DNA from: Oegoconia quadripuncta
Taxonomy: Eukaryota > Arthropoda > Insecta > Lepidoptera > Autostichidae
Length of the DNA stretch: 64,000 nucleotides
Direction: 5' to 3'
Assembly: GCA_949316235.1 (NCBI GenBank)
Contig: OX438747.1
Location: 25,982,618 to 26,046,617 of the forward strand
The notes beneath the pieces were generated by a model. It had not been told where the DNA came from and did not search any database. It saw only the letters and a list, made by a program, of their open reading frames with translations. A program made the position numbers and the translations under genes. This document shows, piece by piece, positions 1-11,300 of the stretch. How positions within the stretch are numbered: the stretch's first letter is position 1; every line of letters starts with the position of its first letter.

Positions 1-372
1 CACATTGATTTTTAGAGCGTTCTATTAAAAACAGCATGTATGAACCGCTTCCGTGGCTCGATGTGAACAACATAGGGTTTACGAATCGGAGGTCGCGGGT
101 TCGATCCCCAGCGGGGTATATGTTTAGTACTCGGTTTGGTTGGTGGTAGGGCATTTTAAATGTCCGCCTGGCTAGCTACCACCATCTTATCTAAATCTGC
201 CGCCAAACAGCAATGTTAATAGCTTTGTTGTGTTCCGGTTGTCAGAGATAAGATAGCCAGTTCCCCAAATATTTGGGTTTCCAAGTCAGTACGCTTCCAC
301 CTTAGGCCTCATCTTCACTTAACATCAGGTGCTATTGAGGTCAAGTGCTAACCCGTTGTGCATAAAAAAAAA
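1..372 (+). mobile_element. SINE family B copy (tRNA headed), inserted in an RTE LINE
   Basis: The head near 45-118 has tRNA A- and B-box-like elements (gtggctcgatgtgaacaac, ggttcgatcccc). The body includes tggttggtggtagggcatt and agataagatag, and the 3' end ccgttgtgcataaaaaaaaa with an A-tract. Its A-tail abuts LINE coding sequence. Confidence 0.7.
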
Positions 373-660
373 ATCCAATGACTTAGTGCTGCATGTGCCG
401 ATGCGTGGCCACCACTTAATGCCCCACCGGCCGTTAGTCCTTCGCGCTATGTGTCCTGTCCACTGCCACATCAACTTACTAATCGACTGGGCTATGTCGG
501 TGACTTTATTCAAAACTGATTCGATCTCTTAGTGAAACGCCGAGCATCGCCCTCTCCATAGCTCGTTGCGTGACCTTAAACTTTCTTAAGACGCCCACAG
601 TGAGGACCACGTTTCAGCGCCATAAGTCATCACTGGTTTCACATGTTGGTTATATAGACT
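373..660 (-). mobile_element. RTE-type LINE ORF remnant (C-terminal part)
   Basis: The minus-strand translation gives VTQRAMERAMLGVSLRDR, then after a frame break VTDIAQSISKLMWQWTGHIA and RRTNGRWG. These are signatures of the C-terminal region of insect RTE reverse-transcriptase polyproteins. It is frame-shifted and truncated by the adjacent SINE. Confidence 0.7.
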
Positions 661-2564
661 TTCGTCAAATACAAATATCAAATACGCTTTATTGTTTAAA
701 TAAGGAAGGTACATTTAAATATCTTATAGAAACTACAAATTAGGCGGTCTTATCGCTAACAGCGATCTCTTCCAGGCAACCCTATCATCACGGATTCAAT
801 ACGAGTAATTAAGTGGGTTAACACAAATAACTTCCTAATTGTTAAGAACATCTGAAAGTTCTGCATATTGAATTCAAAAAGTGTTATCTTATAGGTATAC
901 AAAACATATGTGATGAGAAACAATATTTACTAAATAATCTGAACAAATAATTCGTCTTTAAGTACTGACACATTTTTGACGACAAGTCATTGCACAGTTT
1001 CCAGGACGCTGCCCATTCGAGTTGGTTTCGACGACGTCCTCTTTCTCGAGGTTGTACTTGAATCTCCTGTCATCCTGATGGACTTCTATTTAGCTTTGTC
1101 CTACTGTACTGAAAGAAGAACTTATTTTACCTTATGATACGCGATGCCTTCTTCAATCCGTATACAGCCTTATCTTAATCAGTATACTCTGTGTCTGCAC
1201 TAAGCTTCACAAAACCTTCAGAACAGAAATAAGGGGTATAATTGAGGTCTTGAATTTCCTGTTAACTATAGAGTTGAATCCTTTTGATTTTTTTCTATTA
1301 CAAACCCTTACTCCATTCTCTCAGACCACTTATTATTGGCAGTCACAAACATGGTTGTGCATACAAAAAAAAAATGGTCCAGTATGGTTTGTTGGGGAAA
1401 TTGAGTGGATTCACCTGTTAACAGATTTGCATGACTTGTATAAACCTCATCAACTTCATCTATGACAAAAAAAACAATGAGCAAGAATGTAAAGAAAATA
1501 TTGGGTCTTTACCTATGAAATTGGAGTTTATTTCTTCGTTAATCATATGCACCAATTCCTGTGATTTTCAAAGCTATATCCAAATTTGTTTTTTATTTGG
1601 AAAACGGAATATTATTTCAAGGTTTCCCACGAAATATTTTTTAATTTCTGGGCTAAATCACATAATAAAAAAAATTTGAACAGATCTCTTTTCATGTGCT
1701 TCCCATAATCATTTCTTAGATTTCCTGAAACTTTTATAAAGCGGTGACTGTTAAAAATTAACGCTACGTATACTTAAATTAATGTTATCCGATAATACAC
1801 ACAAAGTTTAACTAAATTTGGATATGCCGTTCCCAAAAAACAATCAAAAATGTTTGTATGGAGAAAACAGTCTTAATGAAATTTTTCATATAAAACGCCA
1901 ATTTCACAGGTAAGGACCTAATATATGAAATACTAAATATTTTAAAGTACCTATACAAGTCAGAACACGTCTCCTTCTTCTACCTCTTCTACCTCTGCAC
2001 CAACCCGTTACATCTCGTGGATGTCATTCAGGGCGACTAATGGATAGGACGAGGGTTTTTGGCAACTATGGGCAGCAGCGTCACTGACCTAAAGTCCTCG
2101 AGGTCTAGCGGCTGGTTTAGCTGAATAGAGAAATACAAAATTATCTTGTAAAACCTACTTACCTGCAATAGTTTTCCTTTTAACTTCATTATATATATAT
2201 ATTACTGCCGAGAATTTTCCACGTATCCAAAACCAACCTCCTAGCTTCTAGATGGGCACTGGACGCTAACAAAAATTAGTACTTTAAAGCTTAATATATC
2301 TTAAACTGATTCCTAAGCCGAATAACCTTCTTATATGGATACGATGGGGTACAAAAAAAGAAAATTCTTCCCAACGTTACGTGTCTGTTTCTAGTACTAA
2401 AAGCCTCTGAGCTAAACCTCGGACAGACAGACGGACAGGTTCCTTGTTGACTATGGAACCCTAATAAAAGTCAAAGGGTTACTGCTTAAAGGATACTAAT
2501 CATTGCCATAGATAAGTCAACAATATACCAAATTGTTTTAATATGTATCTACCTAAGTAGGTAA

Positions 2565-2596
<32 letters not shown>

Positions 2597-2600
2597 AGTC
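661..2600. other. Intergenic AT-rich DNA with an old repeat fragment
   Basis: No gene seen. 1978-2110 matches, inverted, a repeat also at 25250-25400 (shared phrases such as gggcagcagcgtcactgac). A (TA)n tract is at 2190-2202 and a (TG)n tract at 2570-2597. Confidence 0.4.
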
Positions 2601-2601
2601 G

Positions 2602-2820
2602 TAATAAATAAATAAATATTTCAAACACTTACACCAACTAATTCCAAATTAAGCATCGCTTGTACTATGGATACTAGGTAACGGATAAATATACATAAAT
2701 ATTTATATATACATCCATAAATGTTCGTGTTCATCACAAAAACAACAAACAACCCTCGCGGGATTCGAAGTCGCAACCTTCGCTGACAGGGTCACCATCC
2801 ACTATACCAATCGGTCGTCA
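2602..2820 (-). mobile_element. SINE family A copy
   Basis: The complement carries the tRNA-like head (accaatcggtcgtc end; B-box complement gggattcgaa) and the conserved 3' end 'gtgtaagtgt..gaaatatttattt' followed by a (TTTA)n tail. Family A recurs at 4499, 6470, 20310, 29853, 48362-49085, 60960 and 63330. Confidence 0.7.
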
Positions 2821-2887
2821 GTTATGCATTACATAGCTACATTGGAATTACAAATATAATTATCGTTGAGTTATTTACAGGTCTATC

Positions 2888-3105
2888 AGGCCAATGAGTA
2901 TTTAATAATATTTTAATTACTTATGTGCATTTTGAAGGAAAACATCGTGAGGAAACCTACATGCCTGAGAAATAAAAAATTGAAGGGCATGTGAAGTCGC
3001 CAACCCGCAATAGGCCAGTGTGGTAGACTATGGCCCATACTCCCTCATTATACGAGGGAAGGCCTATATCCCGGCAGTGGGATATTTACGGGCTGATGAT
3101 GATCA
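2888..3105 (+). mobile_element. SINE family C copy, 5' truncated
   Basis: Carries the phrases ggaaaacatcgtgaggaaac, atgcctgagaaat, gtgaagtcgccaacccgc, actatggcccatactccctc and gggctgatgatgat, shared with the full copy at 24001-24340. Confidence 0.7.
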
Positions 3106-3119
3106 TTGAATGTGAAATT

Positions 3120-4495
3120 AAATCTAACGGAAATTCTTATCGTTTCATTTTTCTTGTGGAACGTCCAACATATACCAAACTTTTGGATGGTTATTTAGGG
3201 ATCCCATCTGATGGTGTGACTGTGTTTATTTATGTATGTTTATGTTATCAACTGAAATTGTGGTCCGACGCGTAGACAGTTAATCATAAATAAAATTCAT
3301 GATGTTTTGTCTAAGCCTAAAAAATATGGTTAAATACTATAATTTAAATGAACAAAAGTAAACTATCGAATTCGATGTGTTCAATTCAAATCTCCGGAGT
3401 GCATCATCAAATCCTCATCAAACAGTACACTTTGGCATTTATCTAGGTCGACTGGAAGAGATGCCTATTTACGATAAGTCCGCCTTTATACTTGATTTTA
3501 ATTTATCTGGACAATAATTCTGTAAATTTTATAAAGTACAATAAAGCGTTTACAAACACACAAACTTTCAAACAACATAAAAATAAAAATAAAAAATAAA
3601 GTACCTGTCGGATAGATTACCCCAATATTGAGGTTGTTATAAGTTACAGTACTACTAGCGCCATCTGTCACATCGTGCACACAACACCTCCGACACGAGC
3701 TAGCGGAGTATTCCATAACTATGATTGTCCTTGTATGGAATTTTAGGGAATCATTGCATACTTACGTTGCGTTCATATAATGCAATCACAGCAACAGTCT
3801 ACACTTTATTTTTTTATTAATTTCATTTACTTAACTGATGGGCATGTGACCAACGCTCGAACTAAATCCGTAAATCAGGTGGTTGTTACTGTTGCGTTAG
3901 TATGCATGTATCGTAGTTCGGCGCATTATACACAGATGGCGCCAAACGTATTCTAAGTCCCAAAGAGCTTCATATTCGACACGAGTAAACAATCTAGCCC
4001 CACGCCTTATCTAATCTTATCAATATACTTTATGACAACGTGAAAAAATACTTACATGCGTGTCAATTTTATCGTGAAATCAAGCCTGAGAATTTTGGTG
4101 ATTCAAGTTAAATGGAACATTTTCGGGGACGCGATAGATAACCCACCAACTAGTTCCATAATATCGAAAACATTTCATATTTTAGTAACCATCCAAGTAT
4201 GTCATCCATCAGAGAGTCATTGCGTAAAGTGTGTAATTCATTTAGATCACCACTATTCTCGCCTCCACAAACTGGGTAGATACAAATGAAACTAAAGACA
4301 TATATAGACTCCCAAGAATGAGCGTTATTTAGGTTCGGGCATTATTAAATTTCAATGCTCAGGTTGACTGGAAGAGATCTCTTAAATAGATAAGTCCACC
4401 TTTGTACGTGACCTATTGTTTGTACTCTGTTATTGTAATATTTTGGTGCAATAAAGAATAAATAAAATTGTAGAATATTAATTTGAAAGTCATAA
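3120..4495. other. AT-rich intergenic DNA, nothing recognised
   Basis: No ORF with family similarity, no exon with splice signals, and only short AT-rich runs. A 72-codon minus-strand ORF at 3498-3716 is unsupported. Confidence 0.3.
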
Positions 4496-4498
4496 TGA

Positions 4499-4735
4499 CG
4501 ACTGATTGGTGTAGTTGATAGTGAGCCTGTCAGCGAAACAACGGTTGCGGATTCGAATCCCGCGAGGGGTAAATGTTTGTGTGATGAATACGAACATTTA
4601 TTCCCAAGTCATGGATGTTTATGTAAATATTTATGTTTGTGTATCTGTTATCGGATACAAGCTTTGCTTAGTTTGGGACTAGGTGATCGGTGTATAAGCG
4701 TCCGAAATATAAAAAAATATATAAAAAAATAATGA
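4499..4735 (+). mobile_element. SINE family A copy, near full length
   Basis: Head ttggtgtagttgatagtgag (A-box-like) and ggattcgaatcccgcgag (B-box), body gtgatgaatacgaacattta, and 3' gtgtataagcgtccgaaata with an AT-rich tail. Confidence 0.75.
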
Positions 4736-5074
4736 ATTTTGTGGAGTAGATGATGAGAGTCCAGTATCCAGTAGCGACTTATATGCATTGAATCTGTATA
4801 CATTTGTTACAACAAGCGAATTGGGAAGCAGAAAGAAAGAGATTTGGTATGGCGTTGTAACAAAGAAAGGGAATCAATGAAGCGCCTTTTCTGTGTGAGT
4901 GCGATGACATGGCCGCGAGGAGTATGCGTCTTTTAGGCATGGAGTATCTCGAACCCAGAGACTACATGCTCTTTCCACTTACCTGTCATAAGGCTTATGA
5001 AGTCTATAAGTTGACCTACTGTCAAGCGAGAGCGATAGCAGGGGAAGTGCACAAAAGATTCCGATTGAGTCGAA

Positions 5075-5470
5075 GTGCCTTTGGACATATCATTACGTCC
5101 AACCCCACATAGAAATGGCGTGTTACGAACATACCTGTCAAATATAGCAGTTATAACTTATATCACGAACATAGGTCTGTATTTATTGTGTGAACTGTCT
5201 GGCATAACAATAAAGACATCTTTTGATCATAAAAGGCGGCTTGTAACAAATTTTTTATCGCATGAAATGTGTAATATTGTGAAACAATCTGCTAACATGT
5301 CTATTCAACAACATCACTTGTCTAATAACCTCATAGTAATGCCAACACCGCCAGTAACGATATCGGACGCTAACGGGGTTTCATGTAATATTTCAAAGGG
5401 ATACCTAAAAACCCTTGGCACGACATCGTTAAGCTTTGTCAGATTATCATTAAAGATATCACCGACGTGA
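5075..5470 (+). other. Unassigned 131-codon ORF
   Basis: Open from ATG at 5075 to TGA at 5468-5470, overlapping a 67-codon ORF (4909-5112) in another frame. Composition is ordinary (MPLDISLRPTPHRNGVLRTY at the start) with one hydrophobic stretch (ITYITNIGLYLLCELSG). No family is recognised, and there is no clear splice structure. Either a gene relic or chance. Confidence 0.15.
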
Positions 5471-6469
5471 ATTGGACCAGATTTATGAATTTCTAAATTT
5501 GCAACGTTTTAATTCAACTTCCCTAAAACGACTGGTATAAATTTCTTTAAAACAAGTCGAATTTTGTCTGTTAATATAGTTAGTATCGTTTTTATTAGGC
5601 CGTGTGGTTCCCGGGTGATGGGCAGCAGTGTCATTACATTAGTGCAGAGCATTCAAAAAATCTGCGATTAGGGCCAATCCAATAACTTTCGAGTTACTGA
5701 ATGACAAGCACGCTTGGTGTACTTCGACCAGTTCCCAACAATTATAAATTTGTAACTAATACAATTTTATTAAAAAAGACTACAGTGATCCTGAGGGTTT
5801 CTTGTGTCGCTTCTTTTACCACAGGTAATTTCCTTCTCCGAAGCGGTAGTAGCTTGGACATACTGACTGACAGATAAATGCAATAAACATTTTTTATTTC
5901 CAGTAGATTTAAATTGACATTCAACAAATGATATCATGTACTTTGATATAAATGCTTGAAGATTGAAAGATTTGAAGTTTGACTGGATACTCTGTGGCCA
6001 GAAGATAAAATTTTTGAATTATACCAAAGGTCTTGAAAATAAATAAATAAATAAATAAAAAATCCCACAGGCTATATAAATGTCCACTACTAAATATAAG
6101 CCTCTCCCGTTGAAAGCGACATAAATCTTTTTCCAGATGTTAGGCGTGATTAAAATAGGTCTTTTCTCTGATAATTCAGATTTGATAGTGCAGAGAGTAT
6201 GTCGATACAATAGCTTTATATTTTACTGGTTTTCCACTGGCATTCCATCAAACTGCTATTTAACTATTTTGCTGTTCTATATTTGAAAGTGTGTCGATAT
6301 AATTTCGATTATTGAATTCACCTCTGGTATTTTACTCCATAGTGATGCCTTTCTTTAATATACTGTCGATATAATAACGAGAATAAACTAAAATTTTTGC
6401 AGAATAATTTGACACCAAACATTCTGGTCTATCTCTGGGATGCAGACTTAAACCCCAGGAGTTTAGATA

Positions 6470-6722
6470 TTATATAATATAAATATATAATATATAAATA
6501 TTTCGGACACTTACACCAATCATCTAGTTCCAAACTGAGCAAAGCTTGTGCTATGGATACTAGATAACGGATAAACATGCTTAATATTTATATAAACATT
6601 CAAGACTCGGGAATAAATGTTCGTATTCATCACACAAACATTTACCCCTCGCGGGATTCGAACCCGCAACCGTGGGTTTCTCTGATAAGATCACTATCCA
6701 CTACACCAATCGGTCGTCCATA
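6470..6722 (-). mobile_element. SINE family A copy
   Basis: Minus orientation; the head complement ctacaccaatcggtcgtc is at 6705-6722, with B-box gggattcgaacccgcaac and AT-rich tail near 6470-6500. Confidence 0.75.
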
Positions 6723-7830
6723 TTGAAATACTGAAATACAATTGCGCTCTCTGCTGTTTCTCTAAAAACAAATACCTTTGGAGAAAGATTAAAATAAACC
6801 GAGAACTGCTTAACCTTAGCTATAACATCAGTATTGCCGTTCAACGAGTAATGCTGCCAGCATTCTGGAACCCGGGATGATAGCGATCTTGAACACGCCC
6901 TCTACTTTACACAGGGGTTGGGTTCCTCCAATTTTCCCAGTTTTTTTATTATTTGTACGTTTTGAGATTTGATGTAAGAACTTACTATACTTATCGTAAA
7001 CGGGATTCGAATACCCATCCATTGGTTCCGAAGGGGAGATACAAACAAATCGGCCTTCTTACATGATTTGATAGTGTCATGTGTTTACCATATACCATAG
7101 GATGCAGCTGCTCCATGCAACGTTAACGCTACGTCGTGTGCTCATAGAGAGTAGCAGTTGCTCTTGTGATAATGTACTTAGTTGGTCGCCATGTGGTATT
7201 AAAGATGGTGGTTGGTCGAGTACGGAGGGTTCCGTAAATAAGACTCGTTGTCTATTGTGATGTTGCACAAACAAGGCCCTTTAATTAATAACAAGCCTAT
7301 ATATAATATTGGTATCGGCGCTGACTCAGCGATATGCGTTTATGTTGCAGTAAACCATTACCCTACGGTGCAACACCGAAATAAGGCAAGGTTATCAATA
7401 CACTACACTCTCCCCAATATACGACTGAACATGAACTTGGGAATTAGGACAGTTTTAAGGGAGTTATGTGCGACTTACTAATATAGACCGGGGAATCATT
7501 GACAGGCAGCAACGACATTGGCGCCAGGGTCCAAACAATTAGGTGGAGGACATTTCTATATGTCCTGGCAACTATACCACCTATTTGTGGGTTTCATCCG
7601 GGTGAGCGCGCTATCACCTTCTACCTCAGCTTCACTTAACATCACGTCAAGCTGCTGGCCCATCGAGACTGGTATAGGCTGTGGATACGACGTCTGGTTG
7701 TAATAACATCTCATTGTAGAAGAAAATGGATATAGGCGGACATCAGTGCAATCTATTTTAGTTACCGACCTACGTAGATACGTATAAAGTTGTAATTTTT
7801 GGAGAAATAAACACTCGTTATATATCATGG
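6723..7830. other. Region downstream of GATAe with a SINE B scrap
   Basis: 7585-7645 resembles the 3' part of SINE family B (ggtgagcgcgctatcacctt, cttcacttaacatcacg). The rest shows no recognisable gene. Confidence 0.3.
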
Positions 7831-7836
7831 CAACCA

Positions 7837-7842
7837 TTTATT
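7837..7842 (-). terminator. Candidate poly(A) signal for GATAe
   Basis: AATAAA on the minus strand about 460 bases after the GATAe stop, beyond a GC-rich 3' UTR-like stretch. Such hexamers are frequent in AT-rich DNA, so this is a weak call. Confidence 0.3.
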
Positions 7843-8297
7843 TTGTCATCTGTTTATATAAACTTATAATATTTACAGAACGTTGCGTTACCGTTATCGT
7901 TATCATTATCTACCATATCAAATATAAATAGTACTCACACACACACGCACGCTCGCACACATACCACCGTTCACTCAACACGCAAACACATGGATCCACT
8001 CACTGACGCTTCACTTATTTTACAAAATATCTATATTACACAATTAAATTAAATATATTAATAAATTCGTCATATGCTCCTTTGGCGGGGCTCTCTGTTT
8101 AACTACATATCGTTCCTATCAACTATTTGTATTGTCCTGCCTCTATTATAGGAATCAACAACGATTCGAGTCATCGCTTCGGAAGGAACGTCCTTAACCT
8201 AGCTCTCTATGGCGTTGGTGTCACTGGAGGATGGCCGCAATGAATCACTTGGAATGTGCACGACTGCAATCGGTTCGTGATCCGCGGGCGCGGCGCG

Positions 8298-8373
8298 TTA
8301 CGGCGGGCGGTAGAGCGCGTCCACGGCTGGCCCCACGCCCACGCCCACGCCGCGCCGCTCTAGCGCTGGTAAC
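8298..8373 (-). CDS. GATAe: GATAe last coding exon (residues 613-637 and stop)
   Basis: Acceptor tatgttgcag is followed by G TTA CCA, so AT|G restores a Met and the frame runs 24 further residues, LPALERRG, three Gly-Val repeats, then [10 protein letters not shown], to TAA at 8300-8298. Phase match, a good acceptor and a protein-like C-terminus (DALYRPP) support it. If the upstream intron were retained, the protein would end 24 residues earlier. Confidence 0.7.
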
Positions 8374-11300
8374 CTGCAACATACGGCACGTTAGCTGCCG
8401 CGTCACAAGCAAACACCTGTTGTTAGCACGGCGCGGAAAGTAAACACGTGACTAGCTACGTACGTACGGAAATAGGTTACATTAGAGTGACAGGCGAGAG
8501 GTTCGTTAGGAATTAGTAACAGTTAGCTGCCGCGGAGGCGAGCCCTGGCGGCGTGCGAGAGAGGGAGGCCCAGTGCAGGGCCTCGAGAGCGACAGAGAAG
8601 CAGTGCGGTGCAGGAAGCGAGCGGCAGAGGGGGCCCAGCCTAAATATACATGCTATTGTTAATTCACATAACCCGACTCTACTATTACGAATACTTTAAA
8701 ATTGTCTTTAGCCTCAAAAAACTACTAAAATATGAACGCATCAGCAATCATTCATAGAAATTGCAACGAGGCTGAAAATGTTTCTATTTCGCCAGAGTGC
8801 AGTTCCTTTACCGCGGATTTTTGCAGGATAAAAAGCCAAATTTTAATACGATCGGTTCAGAAGTTGACTAGTAAAACAAAAAGAGTTACTGTCGCATTTA
8901 TATGTTAGCGCAGATGCGGATCTTAACATCGAATACACGAACGGCGCCTTGCGGATTTCATCTGTAAATTTTTTGATAGACAGATCTACAGTTACGCAAA
9001 TACAATGTATGTTTCTTCAACTGAAATGATTGTATTCTTAAGGACAGCATGTATATGTAGATGGGCGCGGGGGTCGATGCTCGTTACGGTACCTCTGAGC
9101 CAGCGCGGAGTCGGGCCGGGCGCGGCTACTCACATGTCCGAGTGCGCGCGCGGCAGCAGCAGCAGCGAGCCGGCGCCCGAGCCGGCGCCCTCCACCGCCG
9201 CGTACAGCGGAGGCAGCACCTTGCCGTGTGCCTCCACTGCGGACACACGCCACGTTACCACTACCGCCCCGACGCGGCCCCTCCCCGCCACCGTCGGGGC
9301 CGCCCGCACCACGTGTACCCGGGCGACGACGCTCTCTATGATGGAATGGGGACGAGCTCGACCGGATGCGGAAGGTGATCGACGAGATCCCGATAGGACA
9401 TGATTGTAATAAGGCGAATGATGAAATCGTTATGATTTAATTTCTTTAAAACGGATAATCCCAAATGACCTATGTCCACATGATGGCGCTCCCCGCGTTG
9501 AGACGTCACAACGAGGTCATGCATCATGCTCGCTACAAAAATAATGATAGTTTCGTACCATTCGGCATCTCCGACGTTATGTCTATACAGTCGACACCAT
9601 CACAAACCGCACGACAAACACAGCCCAGCAGTATAGAGTGTTTTTTTTTCATTGGATCAAAGTAGGCCAGCGCATATCGTATTACAGAGCGAGGTCAGAA
9701 CGTCCGATGGTTTGACGTATCTATGTCTCGTCTATGCATCATGCATGACCTTGATGAACAGCAAACACGATGTCATGCCGAAACAAGTGACGACACGTAT
9801 CTCGTATGTGCGACTCACTACTTTTGTGTAGAAACATTTGGCGAGCAATTTTGCGGTCCGTTTGTAAATCCGAGTTGCTGACACGTGCCCGGGTACAAGT
9901 CGCACGCCACGTGCCCCGACGTGGGCGATATATTCCCCGAGGCCCTCGCACGCCACCCGCCGTGTCCTCAGACTACAAGAAGAAGATTAAAGGAGCCTAC
10001 ATCGTTATGTAGGCTCCATATGGGTCAAGACCCATCAACGTAATAACTCTTTCACAAATATGAATAGACAAATGGCAACTTCTTGTTATAGTCTGAGTCC
10101 AGGCACGCTACCGAAGAGTCCTACCCCTACACTACAGCTACAGTGCACTCACCGGTCAGCGGTCCCTGCGCCGCGCGCGACACTCCGCTGTGCCCTCCGC
10201 CCATGGTCTTCGGTTTGCGCTTGCGCGTTTGGATGCCGTCCTTTTTCATGCTTAGCGGCCGATTTACCTGCGCAGTGGAGAAGAATTATAGACATCTTTC
10301 AAAATGACATGTATGTATCAAAATGTCATTTTGTGCTACAAAAACGCAGCGAGGTCCATTTTTGAAATTCTGGTTCAGAGGCAAAACATACCAAGGTTAC
10401 CGACATTGCCGATGAAGTAAAGGTACGGAATGCGACAATATCCGCAAATCTGAGGACTGGATGTATGAGTTATGTTGTAGGATATTTCTATTTTTAGCGG
10501 TGGCCATCCAACTTGATATCTGCTATTGAAAGTGAAACATTTCTGTGATGAGCGCGGCGGGGACAGACGTTGGGGAACTCCACGTAATCTGCCGCCACGC
10601 GCTCCTATCATCCTTTAAACATGCGTATCTACTCGCGAGGAGATAATTGATAAAAGATTATTTATCTCATTATGAATATTCGTGGTCGCACGATGATAAT
10701 TCTCTATCAGTCGGTAGCCCCGCGTTTATCTCACGAGATTAGATGAGACCCTGTGTTTTGATTTTTTATACAGGCCCAATATTTGTCGAGGAGTTCCCTG
10801 ATAACTGCACGGCTGGCTGCGATTAGATACCTGGTGTGCGAGTGAGCCAGCGCCGAGCAGTAATCAGCTGTAATCGGTGCAGCCGCTACCGCCGCGATAC
10901 CTTGTCGCGGCGATAGCCTCGCTGTCTTGTCTAACCTATCCTAACAAACAGTCGTATCGAACAGATAGGACCCTATCTAAGGGCGCATTCCTCAGTAAAG
11001 TGCGTGAGATTACTATCTCGAACTAATGAACTTATAATTCGCACAGATACTTTGAATAGTAGATGGTCCAACTAGACTCGACCAGGAGAGGATAGAGAGA
11101 GGGGGTATCATACGTTGTGCAGCTTGTAGTAGAGTCCGCAGGCGTTGCAGACGGGCTCGCCGTTGTTGTTGCGTCGCCAGAGCGTCGTGTTGGAGGTGCG
11201 GCAGTTGGCGCACGTCACGCCCACGCGCCGGTTCCCGTTCGTCGGCTGCAACAAACGTTAAGCTCTCACACGGGGCTCATACTGACGTGGTGTCTCCACC

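Noticed and set aside
2570..2597. Functional meaning for the (TG)n tract
   Set aside because: Ordinary microsatellite, also at 16250-16270 and 54520-54540; nothing special nearby.
4499..4580. tRNA gene call at SINE heads
   Set aside because: A- and B-box-like motifs are present, but no complete cloverleaf closes; all are followed by SINE bodies.
9130..9132. TGA as the GATAe stop codon
   Set aside because: It overlaps a perfect splice donor, and a phase-matched terminal exon follows; kept as an intron-retention possibility.
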